Part shown: positions 52,258 through 62,940 of the stretch, piece by piece
How the letters are laid out: every line of letters starts with the position of its first letter
Numbering within the stretch: the first letter of the stretch is position 1
Source: Bimuria novae-zelandiae CBS 107.79
Taxonomy: Eukaryota; Ascomycota; Dothideomycetes; Pleosporales; Didymosphaeriaceae
Reading direction: 5' to 3'
Assembly: GCA_010015655.1 (NCBI GenBank)
Contig: ML976684.1
Coordinates: 551,155-615,154 of the forward strand
Length of the DNA stretch: 64,000 nucleotides
The notes under the pieces: model-generated
What the model was told of the DNA's origin: nothing
What the model saw: the letters and a program-made list of their open reading frames with translations, nothing else
Database searches by the model: none
Made by a program: the position numbers and the translations under genes

Positions 52258-54181
52258 AGCCAAAAGCTACGAGAGCATGTCGCAGCGCTTGAGCGTGCTG
52301 GTCCCGCTCGAAAATCAACGTCTTGTTGAACACAAAAGATTTCCTATTTGGGGTTCTTTCCTTACTTCTGGATAGCGTTCGAGCAGCCGAGCCGGACCGT
52401 ACTGGCTTCGCAATATTGTATTTTTTTTATGCAGCTATTGGCCACTATGAGCCGGCTTTATCGCATTTGCAGCGGCGTTTTCCCATAACACACAAATTCA
52501 GTCGCGACGAACCGTGCGGCTACGTAATGCATGCGAGACACGGACGGAGCTGTGGTATCCGTGGCGGAAATGAAAATGAGAGGAGTAAGCGGGGTCTCCC
52601 CTGATGATGATGCATACGCGATGTGTCGACGTTGGATGGTTGCCGAAGTCAGTTGTATTTCCTGTTGTTTACTGAGGTGCATAGGGCGAGTCTGATCAGT
52701 CTGACCAGACATGGCGGGCACTTTTTTTTTTTTCGGCATGTACAAAAAGGGTCGAGTCTATTGAAACGGTGCAAATGATAGTACTCTAGACGTCCAGACG
52801 GAGATGCTCTGTTTGAGGATGATGCCGTCCTCTTCGGCAGTAAGCACGTACAAGAATAAGAAACACGAACATGTCTTACGGTGTTACCTATTCTGCAATG
52901 TGATCCGGGTGGTGATCCGAGCTGCTCCTTGTCTATAATGGAGACGCTATCGCGGTGCCATGAACCGAGATGAGCTTTGGTGAGGGATGTTCCCTGGTGT
53001 GTGCCCCCCCGGGTGACGTCCGCATTCGTGTCGGGATCTGACCTTCGTCCCACAGGCTATAAAGTTTAACGGTTGGCGATGGGAGAATAGAAGAAGTGGG
53101 TCAAATAATCAGTAGTAAGTACCAAAGGCATTTGAGAGCCGAGTTGCCATGCTGCAAGTCTCGGGAAAACTCCAGATCTGCGTGCCGAAGGCTTTGGCGT
53201 CTCAACAACGGAGTGAATTCCGCAGACAGTACACCGTGCCGTGTACTTGGAAATCCCGCAGTACACAAAGTATCCGTGGGCCCTTTGTATCACTTTGTCC
53301 TATGGTACGTTTAGGGTTGTGAATAGATCTGCACAAGCAATGCACCAGCAGGCGAACACAGCCGTGAGAGCGTACCACGGTACGCATCTCGCACCGTCAA
53401 CCGTCATGAAACTTTGCGTAGATAGACAGATGTCTGTTCAACTGACGTCTATGCTGGGGAAATCATTCCCTGTAGTCTGCTGCACATACTTCGCACATGT
53501 ACATGCAGTCCACGCTGCACAACATGGGGTACTCACTGTTCAATGCGCGGTGCTGCGAATCGCCCCTCGTACAGGCCTCGGCTATCGCAGACCCACGATG
53601 ATCACGTCTTAGAGATTCGAGCGACGACTGCACGATGAAACACTTGCCACAGCCCTAGGCAAAAGATCCATTACATTGGATCGTCGCTCGCCTCGGAGGC
53701 AAATCGTTCGCTGTGCCAACACCCTTCGCGCCTTGAAACGCGGCGGCGGCTGCTTCTAGTGTCTTGGGCACTGGCATTACGCGGGGCAGTCATACGGGTG
53801 CAGATGACGACAGGCCAAGCAAGGCAACCTTGGAAAGAATGCACTACATCGAAAGCGCTGCGAGGAGGCTGTGCCTTCTTCATTAAGCCCATCGCAGTCG
53901 TGATTTCTCCTTGTACACTTGATGGTAACCCCCTGAGCTTGCGGGATAGCCACAATTGTTCCTGGCCCCACGATTACACACAGCGCAATATCCGCCTTGT
54001 CGAATCGCTTGCTCTGACGACTCGGCACCTATATAAATTGATTTGCACCTTCCGTCTCGCCTCGCTCCTGTGTCAGATCCCCCAGCCTGGCCCTGTTCCG
54101 CGCGCGACAATTCGTCCACGCCTGCTGCCAGAAAGAGCCAGACTCCGGAGCGCTCTGGCAGCGGCTATATAATTTGGCATC
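52258..54181. other. 1.9-kb intergenic region
   Basis: Apart from the 23-codon in-frame extension after the preceding stop, no gene is supported. There is a T-run near 52721-52733. Frames at 53241-53612 and 53759-54172 have no family resemblance. The last 150 bp are the promoter and leader of the next gene. Confidence 0.45.
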
Positions 54182-55907
54182 ATGGCAGCCTTGAGGAGCC
54201 TACTGGCCCTCGCATATATTGCATTGGGCGTCCAAGCGCAGACTTCTACCGCGTCGGCCGCGGCATGTGCCTCTACCATTGAGTCGCAGAATCCTGCGCC
54301 GAGTGTTGCCAGCGGCTGGCGGGTCGATCTCGTGGCAAACAATTTGACTGAGCCGAGGGGTGTGATTTTTGACAGTGAGGGCGGGCTCTTGGTAGTTGAG
54401 CAGAACAGGGGAATCTCGAGGATCACGTTCAATGAAGATCAGGGCGGATGCGTGAGGAGCGAGGGGAGCGCCGAATTGATCATTGATGACGCATCGGTGA
54501 GTTCACGTTCGTAACATTCAAGTTCGTTGTACCGAAATGTTGTCGATGCGTCATGATTTGAGTACATATATTTAACCGCCTTATAAAATGGCTGGCTGAT
54601 CGATTGCGAAAGCTCTGTTTGGTCAGATACAAAGTCCACTTCTCAACAATGCTATGGAAAGTCTATATGTATCTGACGCGTGATATAGTTGAACCATGGA
54701 ATTGAACTCTCGGAGGATGGAAACACACTCTATGCTTCCTCCCCCACTGAGGTCTATGCTTGGGACTACGATGCGAGCCAGGGTCGTAACACTTCTGGTC
54801 CACGAGTGATCATCGGAGAGATGGGAGACACTGAGGGTCACACCAGTCGAACCCTTCTCCTAAGCCGCCAAGTACCTGGTATGCTCCTCGTTAGCCGTGG
54901 CAGCATGTCAAATGTGGACCTCACGACTCTGGACATTGGGAGCGGTGTGTCTACGATCAAGGCATTCAATATCTCCAACATGACCGACTCTTCATCCTAC
55001 AACTTCATCGAGGATGGCCTACTCCTTGGTTGGGGCCTTCGTAACTCCGTTGGAGTGGCTGAAGAGCCGGTTACAGGAGGGATCTACTCTGTAGAGAACA
55101 GCGTCGATAACTTCAACCGCTCAGGTGAAAACATTCACCAGAACAATCCCGGAGAAGAGATGAACTTCCACGGCTATCTCAACGGTACCAAGACTGACGA
55201 GCAGGGCGGCAACTATGGCTACCCGACTTGCTTCGCTGCCTGGAGTGTGGATGAGATCCCCAACAACGAAGGCGTTCAAGTTGGCACCCAGATTGCCATC
55301 GGAGATCAACACTCCACGCTGAATGACACAGTTTGTAGTGAAAGAGTTCCTCCTCGATTGACCTTCGCGGCTCATCAGGCACCGCTGGACCTCAAGTTTA
55401 ACCAGAATGGCACAGCAGCCTGGATCACTTTCCACGGGTCATGGTGCGTCTACCTTTCCCAAGCCTCACCCCATTCCAGTTTCGCTACTAACAGCATGCA
55501 GGAACCGCGACGAACCCATCGGCTACAAGCTCTCTTACATCGCATTCGACGGCGCTGGTTCTCCTGTGGCAAACTCCACCAGCAACTCCTCCACCGTCGA
55601 CATCGTTTCCAACCCTGACTTGTCCAGATGCCCAGACGAGTGTTTGCGCCCTGTAGGTCTTGCGTGGGACTTTGAGGGCCGCCTGTTCATGAGCAGCGAT
55701 TCCACAGGTGAGATCTGGGTTGTGACGAGGGAAGATGGTGGAAGTGCGGCGGATGCGAGCCCAAGCAGTGGGTCGCCGTCGCCGCCGTCTGCGACCGAGG
55801 GCGCACCGGCCCCGAGTAACACTGGGGCGGCCAACGTGAATGTACCGAGTTTGACGGGCGCGCAGTTTCCAGTCGTGTTGGCTGGAATCATGGCGGCAAT
55901 ATTTTGA
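54182..55907 (+). CDS. secreted GPI-type sorbosone-dehydrogenase-like beta-propeller protein
   Basis: Exons 54182-54496, 54689-55443 and 55502-55907 (introns of 192 and 58 bp) give 491 residues. A signal peptide (residues 1-20, MAALRSLLALAYIALGVQAQ) leads into a domain like L-sorbosone/glucose dehydrogenases of the PQQ type. Typical pieces are GWRVDLVANNLTEPRGVIFD, NHGIELSEDGNTLY, EEMNFHGYLNG, GGNYGYPTCFAAW and AHQAPLDLKF. Many N-glycosylation sites (NXS/T) are present. The C-terminus is Ser/Pro/Ala-rich and ends in a hydrophobic tail (VVLAGIMAAIF), as for GPI anchoring at the cell surface. Fungal members act on sugars or wall glycans with a pyrroloquinoline cofactor in some cases; the substrate is not known here. 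Both splices restore conserved sequence (DDAS-LNHG and FHGSW-NRDEPIGY). Confidence 0.88.
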
Positions 55908-56721
55908 GGGCGAGGATTGAGGGATTCGTTGAGAGTTAAAAAAATATTGTAATGACTTGGTGGCCGACATTCGCTCAGGAAGGTACGTCATGTAGAACCA
56001 ACCTAAAGATCCAAAAGTTTAAGCATATGTTCCAGGTAGTATAGGAATAAATACATGTGCATATACTTTGGTCTTCCGCACAATTGTGCCATGTGCGCAT
56101 CGAAAGAGCTATTGTGGGGACCATGGAAAGCGAGCAGTAATCTGGGGCTCAACAAACGTGACCCGCTATTGTCCCTTCTACACATCACCTCGAGCCTATA
56201 ACGAACGGTTGGCAAGCGCGAACGGCGCCCTCACGACCTTCCCTTCCACCTCCTGTTGGTGCGCTCGCCCATTGTACACTCGCAAGTTGATGTCGACCTT
56301 CCCATGCACATACGCAATGCTTTTGGAACCCGCCTCATTAGTAAGAGAGGCCGCAGGTACGCAGGAGAAGTGAACGGGGCGCAGCGATACTACTCCACCC
56401 CGCGTTTGCTCTCATTACCGCGAGACTCACCTAGAAACATATCGTTTGGCGCTGCCGTTTGGTCCGTCCCTCACCTTTGAATCCGCTATCTTTCACCACT
56501 TGCCCCGCCTGTTCGTAGCATAAGAGCTGGATTTCGTGGACCGAGGACGCTACACACCATTCGACGCTTTCGACCAGTCTGCGCTTGTGCCACTCTCGTG
56601 CCGGCTTGTGCGCACACCGAAGCCGACGACGTCCACCTTCCCTTCCACGCGGTACGAGCTATCGCCTAGCCGTCTGCCAGCCTGATACCAACCCGATACT
56701 ACAGTCGCGTGTCACTCCAGC
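55908..56721. other. 0.8-kb intergenic region
   Basis: No gene is seen. It holds the 3' flank of the sorbosone-dehydrogenase-like gene and the promoter of the F-box-like gene. Short plus-strand frames at 56068-56480 lack family resemblance. Confidence 0.5.
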
Positions 56722-58393
56722 ATGGATCGTAGTAGGCCCTCGCGCACTACCGCGTTCAATAAACTTCCTATCGAGGTATGCCATAATGGATAGCAACAGC
56801 TGGGAATGGTGTTGAGGCCGTGCTCATAAAACAATAGTTGAACAAGGAGATCGCTCATCACCTCACCGACCACAAAGACATCGCTGCCTACAGTGCGGTC
56901 TGCATCAAGACTAGAGATGCCGTGAATGGAGACAACTACTCCTTCTGGCGCGCAAAATACTGCGAAGACTTCGCTATGCCTAAGGGCAAATCGAACAAGC
57001 AGCTCTGTGACCGGTTCAAGTTTCGGTGGAAATGGCTCAACAAGTTCATGAAGAAGAGGCCTGGGTTCGTCCACGGCCATTCCCGTGGTGAGAAAACCAT
57101 CGTGAGCGTGCTGACTGAACTCATTGTCGAGTCGTTCGCAGATGGCATCCGGCTTGATGATGACGGCCATCCTCATTGCCCGAACATGGTTCTCCTGAGG
57201 TTGTTCGCACTCGAATCGAAGCTCCTTGTAGGAGGCAAACGCCCGCCGCCAGCGAAGCCAAATCAATCCACCGATGATTCTCTCTTAGCCGCCAGGCTCA
57301 TGCTGTCTCACTTCCTCTTTGATCAAGCCACGCCTCTGGCAAGTTGGTTTGCCATCGACGATGCTCAAAAGGCAGTTTATGCTGCCACCAATAGAGCCCC
57401 GCTTTACCTGGGTCCTGATAAAGACTTGGTCAACCTGGAGTGGACATTGCAGTGCATGAACTTCTTCAGGTATTACATGACGACCCCAGAGGCATCACAG
57501 CTCTTCGACGCTATGGGAGGCGTGGAGGTGCCCTCACCCTGGCGAGAGCCCCTCAAGTCAGGGAGCCGCCCTTTTGGACAGTGTTGGAAAGGGACTTACT
57601 CGTTCCTCGACCACAATGAGCTCGTGAGGTTTCGAAAGTATGCTAGCTCTGGAAAGGAGGACGACGGTATGATCTTCGCGGACCTCAACGTCGATGAGGG
57701 CAAAATCCAGGTACGGTGCAGGAAGAGGATCTCTATCCTGCTAATGCTAAATCTCATCAGTCTCTGAACCTTGAGTTTCTCACCGACGGAACCGAGCTGA
57801 AATGGCCGACGAGCTTCGAGCAACGCCTGCAGTCACGTCGGAACAAAAACGTGCCGCAGATGCCACCTCAGTAAGTCGCCTCGCAACGACGTGCCCGGTA
57901 TAAGCAGGCCACGGCTAATTCGCGCATAGGCACAGTAAGAAGAGCGCGAGCAGCGCGGCTCACTCCTCTTTAGACATCCGATTCGACGGTTGGGGCGAGG
58001 ATCTCGATGACGACTTTAAGGCCACCGGTTGGCTCAACGCCCTGCCTGATCAGTGCGGCATCCCCGGCTGGCAGCGCATAACTTTCATGAAGCATTTCGC
58101 CGACGATCTCGACCAAGTGCAGAGCGACAACTTGTGGGCCTACGAGGGCGTCGTGCTCCCGGGAGGACGCATCATCCTGGGCCGGTGGTGGTTCGCATCG
58201 GTGAGTCGGAAGCCTGAAGTCGAAGCGTCAGGTGACTCGCTTAGTCGTATCATCGACGACGCGTGGAAGTTTTGGACTACTGCTGACTTGGAACTAGGAC
58301 AGTGTTATCGACTTCGACAACGACTACGGCGGTCCCTTCATCCTTTGGGCTGTGGAACCCGAGCCCGAGCTTGTGAGCGAGGGCGAGGAGTAG
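56722..58393 (+). CDS. F-box-like protein
   Basis: Five exons (56722-56775, 56838-57710, 57761-57870, 57930-58200, 58298-58393) with introns of 50-97 bp give 467 residues. The N-terminus, AFNKLPIELNKEIAHHLTDH followed by KDIAAYSAVCIKTRDAV, has the pattern of a fungal F-box (LP.E....I...L...D......VC), which binds Skp1 in SCF ubiquitin ligases. The rest, with WFAIDDAQKAVYAATNRAPL and RIILGRWWFASDSVIDFDND, matches a type of F-box protein frequent and often expanded in Dothideomycetes. Its substrate is unknown. The final exon ends in an acidic tail (EPELVSEGEE). All four splices keep frame. The first exon of only 18 codons is the least certain, but it supplies the start of the F-box. Confidence 0.82.
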
Positions 58394-58783
58394 AGATGCG
58401 AGGGCCTAGTGTAGCCTGCGCGAGTAGCCTCATGGGAATGCTGATATGGGTGTAGGGTTTTCGGAAAGGCGTTCATGGCTGGAGCTGGGAGAGTTCGGAA
58501 AAGTGGGTGCATCTGGGGATTTTGTGGTTTTCGTGGACACTTTGTATATGCGACAGTCGTGGATATATGCACAATGGGATATTATTTGAACCGAGAGAAA
58601 CATAAGGTCTGTGGTGATGCTTTTGCCTTTTTGCATGCGTAGAGTTGTATCAGGGTGGCTTATCGGTCCAGGAATCAGGAGGTCACGCACTGTGACATGC
58701 TTACGCAAATTCGGGTATTGTAAAACTTTCAGTTGTCGTGCCGGTAAACGGAGCTAAAGCCTATAGGTTCCTGGACATGCCTA
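58394..58783. other. 3' flank of the F-box-like gene
   Basis: No gene is supported. The DNA becomes T/G-rich and passes into the repeat array. Confidence 0.5.
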
Positions 58784-59954
58784 TTTTAGAACTGTATATG
58801 AGTACATCCTGGCTTGACAAGGCCTTTTTGCATGTGAAGTCTGAGTTAAAAGCAGGGAAAGATTGAGGGACTTTATACGCTTCCCCGTACGAACAGCGTC
58901 ACATGAGAACTCGGCCTTGCTGCTAATCGTAAGACATCGACATCATCACGGTGCTGTGATGACGATGGTGTGGACCACTACACCAATTTGATCCAGTACG
59001 ATTGCAGAAGGGATACGGAAGGACTAGGAAAGGGTGGGAACATCAGTGGTTTCGCATATGTATTTTGGACGCCTTGAACAACGAGACCGTGATGATCCCG
59101 CTGTGATACCTTCACATGGCTGCTTAATGGAGTGCCTGCACGTTCGGCTCATAAGAAATAGGGTTTAAAGTTTTGTTTTCGAGTACAAGGTCCTCGCCAT
59201 GATGTCCCGGATGACGGGTTTTTAGTGTATGTGGAGGAGCGCAGCGGCCGCACGCATCAACCTGGCGGCAAGGGTTTTTATTGCCGCCTACAGCGAGTGC
59301 GGAAGTGTGAGGAGAGCAGAAGGAGGTGTTTTGCGAGGGTTTTATACTTTTGGGTTTGCTGGTGATGCTTGAGATGAAGTGTTACGCTTGAACATGGAGG
59401 CATGAACTGCATGGCGCAAGAACGTTGAAGATGGTGGTCATCATCAAAGTCTCACACGCAAACACATGATCTTTTCGAGAGCCCGCGGCGTGCCATTGGT
59501 TGCTGGTAGCTTCAATTTTAGTCCTCGGCACAAGGAGTGCAGCAACGCAGTACATCACCTGGATCCAGGTCGGTTTTTAGTATTGTTGAAAACAAGTGTG
59601 GAAGTGTGGGGAAGGGAAGTTCTGAGAGATTGAGCGGGCTTATATACTTTGAAGCGTATTGATGAGACTTCAGATAATCTTTTCATACTCAGCTCGTTTT
59701 TGTGACGGTGATAGTGCTCATCATTGAGAAGCGTTATAACACATGCGCTATACATGGAATGAATTTGTGCCAGGCTTCAGATGCAAGACACGCAAAGACA
59801 TGACTGTCCTTCGCAATATTTTAGTGCCCTTGAGTAAGGGGCGGAAAGTGGTGGAGAAGTCAGCACTTGCCTTCGAAAGGCTTATATAATCCACGACATA
59901 GGATGATGTTTTCCGGTGAGACTTTTCTTGTTTGGATACCGTGATGATGACGCT
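58784..59954 (+). repeat. degenerate repeat array, left part
   Basis: Three clear units share a T-run (TTTTTAT at 59275, TTTTAGT at 59575, TTTTAGT at 59819) followed after 58, 58 and 56 bp by a TATA-like box (TTTTATAC 59340, TTATATAC 59640, TTATATA 59882). A GGAAGTGTG(A/G)GGA-type stretch lies between in two of them. TCATCA or TGATGA motifs follow (59437, 59716, 59941). A more decayed copy may lie at 58784-58960. Units are about 240-300 bp apart. There is no coding potential and the family is not recognised. Confidence 0.65.
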
Positions 59955-60422
59955 AGTAGAGTAGAAATTTTTATAAAGTTTTATTCATTTTGTACTTTTG
60001 CCTATATATAATCTTTAGTAGTAAATTAATTATTATAAATTATTTTATAATAAATAAAAGCTTATAGTCTGCCTTTATATAAATATCATCCTTCTTATTC
60101 TTATAGCTATATTACTATGCCGCGTCTAAAATAAGGATAACTACTATTATATTAGCAAAGAGCTTTAAGTTCCTAAATAACTTATTATTAGTATTTAAAT
60201 CGCCTTTTAAAATTAAAGCCTTTATAGTATCTTATACCTACCCTAGTAAGCTACAGGCTTTAGGTTTTTATTTTAATATTAATTAGACTTACTTTTAATA
60301 TAGTAAAAAGCTCGTAAAGGCCTCGTAGGTTAAGTATAAAGTTAAGGGTAAGGTATAAATACTAAGTAAACGTAAAATTATATTTATTTAGACGTATAGT
60401 ATAGAGCTAAATTTTATTAATT

Positions 60423-60495
60423 GTTAAATGGGCTCTTTTAGCTAGCTACTTAAGTGCTCATCCCATAAGTAGCTAGCTAAAAGAGTCCATTCAAC
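60423..60495. repeat. 30-bp stem hairpin in the AT-rich region
   Basis: Arms 60423-60452 and 60466-60495 are inverted copies with two mismatches around a 13-base loop (AGTGCTCATCCCA). The stem centre CTCTTTTAGCTAGCTACTTA is identical in both. The mismatches are of the transition type expected from RIP. It may be two transposon ends lying back to back. Its GC is higher than the surroundings. Confidence 0.75.
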
Positions 60496-62214
60496 ATTAA
60501 TAATAATAAAGTAAAATTAACGCTGTTTCTCTATAAGAAGTACTTGCGAAAGGCTTATAATATTAATTTAAATACTAATTTATTACCTTTACCTAAAGCT
60601 TTGCGGGGGCGTACTCTATAGTAATATATTACTACTATTACTACTAAAAGTAGTAGTAACCTCTCTTATATTTACTAATAAAAGGAAGAATTATAGTTAG
60701 CATACATAAATTAGGTAGTAATTAATAACTTAAGCTTTAATATATTAGTATATCTGTTAATAAGAGGCTTATTAACTTAAAATTAAATTTTACTACTTTA
60801 CGCCTTGCCTATAAGCCTTACTACTTTTTTAAAATACGTAATAACGTGCCTTAGGGATAAAAAGTAAAAAATTTAAAGTATTTTAAGCGCTTTAGTAACT
60901 AAAATAAGCGTAAGTTATAATATATAGAACTTGCTAAATAATATAGACTTTTTAAAAGTTATTACCTACTTTATTAGTAAGTAGTACTAGCGCCATGCTA
61001 AAACTTTAAAAATAGGAAAATTTAGGGAAACTAATAAAGATCTAAGCCTTACTAACGCGACCTTTAATTGCTAAATATTAATAATATAATATACTTATAG
61101 CTTTTTAAACTTTATTTTATAATTATATAGGCGCTATATAAGCTTAGATTATCCTTAATATTATCTATAAGTATAATTTTACCTAAAAACTTTATAATTT
61201 TATAAAATATAACGCTATAAATAAGAGCACAACATTTATTAATAAGCTAAAAGCTATTAAGCCTAAGGACCTTTATATTAGTACTTAGTACTAAATATAT
61301 TATATAAAATATATAATTAACCTTATTATAAAAGCTCTTATACATAGTAACGGTGCTAGTAAATTTAAAGCAGAATTAGTTTAGTTATTACTTAAAAAGT
61401 AATATATTTTATTCTATAGCTATAGTGATATCAGTAAGCTTTATAACTTCATTAACGCGATTTGTAATTTCTATAAAAAAAAGCGCCTTTTTTAAAATAT
61501 ATAGCGTTTAGTTATTAATAAATATAAGCTCTTTAGTCTCTCTATTCTTAATTTAATTAAAAATAGTAGTATCCGCTAGTATAGCGTTTATTATATATTA
61601 TTTTACTATAATAAGCTTTATAATCCTATTTAATAATTCTTTAAGCGTGCCAAATATAACATTTCTACTATAAATAATAAATACTCCTCTATATTTAACG
61701 CGCTATTAGATAATAAGTATAATAAAATCTATATTATAATGCAGGTCTTAAAGGCGTTTTATAAAAATATAAAGTTATTTGAGGGTAACGCTAGTAGCTG
61801 CGGTTTTAAAGCTTATAGTAAATAATTATTAACTTATAAGAAATCTACGTATTTTTTAGTAATAATAATACGAATAGCGTTTATTAAATTAAAGGCTTTA
61901 AGTATTATAACTATATAGTTTTTAGTATTATGCTCGTCCTTAAGAAGCATATTATCGCTATATTAAGTCGCCACTACCTTCTACCTGCTTCTATAACTCT
62001 CCTAGTTTAAGACCTACTAGTAGAGGCATGAGCTATAGCATAAGAAGGTAAAAAAGCCTATTAAAGCTGTCTTTAAATAATACTTAAAGGCAGAGGATCT
62101 TTACAAATAATAATAATAATAAGTAGCTACTTAAGCTATTTAGTAAATATAAAGTCTCTATCGCGTACGCTAGCAATAATTATAAAATCTATATAATATA
62201 GGTTAATAATTATT

Positions 62215-62687
62215 TTCTTACTAGTAAGAAGAGCTTTAAGTAATAAAAATATATAACTTAGTTAGATAAGTACTTTAATAGTCTTTATAAAAATAAACTT
62301 ACTATATTAGCGTCCCCTAATTTAGTAGCTTTACTCTAAGATCTACACCGCTGGTGGATAGAGATAAGGCAGAAACGTTACCTAATCGTCTACAAAATGG
62401 CCATGGATTACCTCTCTGTGCCAGCCACCTCGTGCGACTGCGAGTGCTGTTTCCCCTCCGCCAAACGTACAGTCACGTGCGATCGCAACTCACTGTCCCC
62501 AGCGGTGATAGAAGCTCTCCAGCTTCAAAAGAACTGGCTGAGGAGAGACGCCGTCACGAGTTACCTCACCCAGCTGGTTGCCCACATCGTCAAGAAGGAT
62601 GGAGAGCAGCAGAAGGAGCAGAAGGAGGGCGACGACGTCGCCAACGAGCTCCCCAGCGACCTCTCTACCAAGGTCCTTCCCGATTAG
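62215..62687 (+). pseudogene. hAT transposase C-terminus, partly RIP-mutated
   Basis: In the intact part, DLHRWWIEIRQKRYLIVYKM then AMDYLSVPATSCDCECCFPS and the RNSLSP...LQLQKNWLR segment form the hAT dimerisation domain. The stop is at 62687. Upstream of 62340 the same frame continues with stops such as TAA where Gln is expected (for example just before DLHRWW), consistent with C-to-T change. The protein is not functional. The 62397-62687 part alone looks like a small ORF but is a transposon remnant. Confidence 0.85.
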
Positions 62688-62940
62688 GCAATTTCTATAT
62701 ACTCTACGGCCCGTACGGCCAGAAATTGGGCCTCTACGCTGTACGTAACGCACCTCCCTCACTGCCTTGGTGTGCCGTACGTACGTATTTCCCCCTACTA
62801 CCCGCACGAACGTACAGGAGCTCGGTGCAGTGCGGAGTACTGTACGTTGAAAGCGCTGTGTGTAATTGTAGAGAAAGTGAACTCGGCAAGACAAGTGAAT
62901 TTATGCAGCTAGCGGCTTACTATTCTTGATTTGTATAGGA

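Larger units (their letters stand above)
59955..62930 (+). mobile_element. RIP-degraded hAT element inserted in the repeat array
   Basis: From about 59955 to 62340 the DNA is very AT-rich, TA-dinucleotide-rich and full of stops in every frame, as after repeat-induced point mutation. From 62341 the GC content abruptly becomes normal and encodes the C-terminal end of a hAT transposase on the plus strand. The same frame can be followed leftwards into the AT-rich part as far as about 62215. Outer borders are placed where the flanking array ends and resumes. No reliable terminal repeats or target duplication were found, so both ends are approximate. Confidence 0.7.

Noticed and set aside
52252..52290. 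Intron removing the TAG of the large disordered protein
   Set aside because: The only GT-AG pair would give a 32-bp intron, below the size of all others in the window.
58940..59950. Box C/D snoRNA cluster suggested by GTGATGA motifs in the array
   Set aside because: No CTGA box D at a proper distance and no terminal stems; the motif is better explained as part of the repeat unit.
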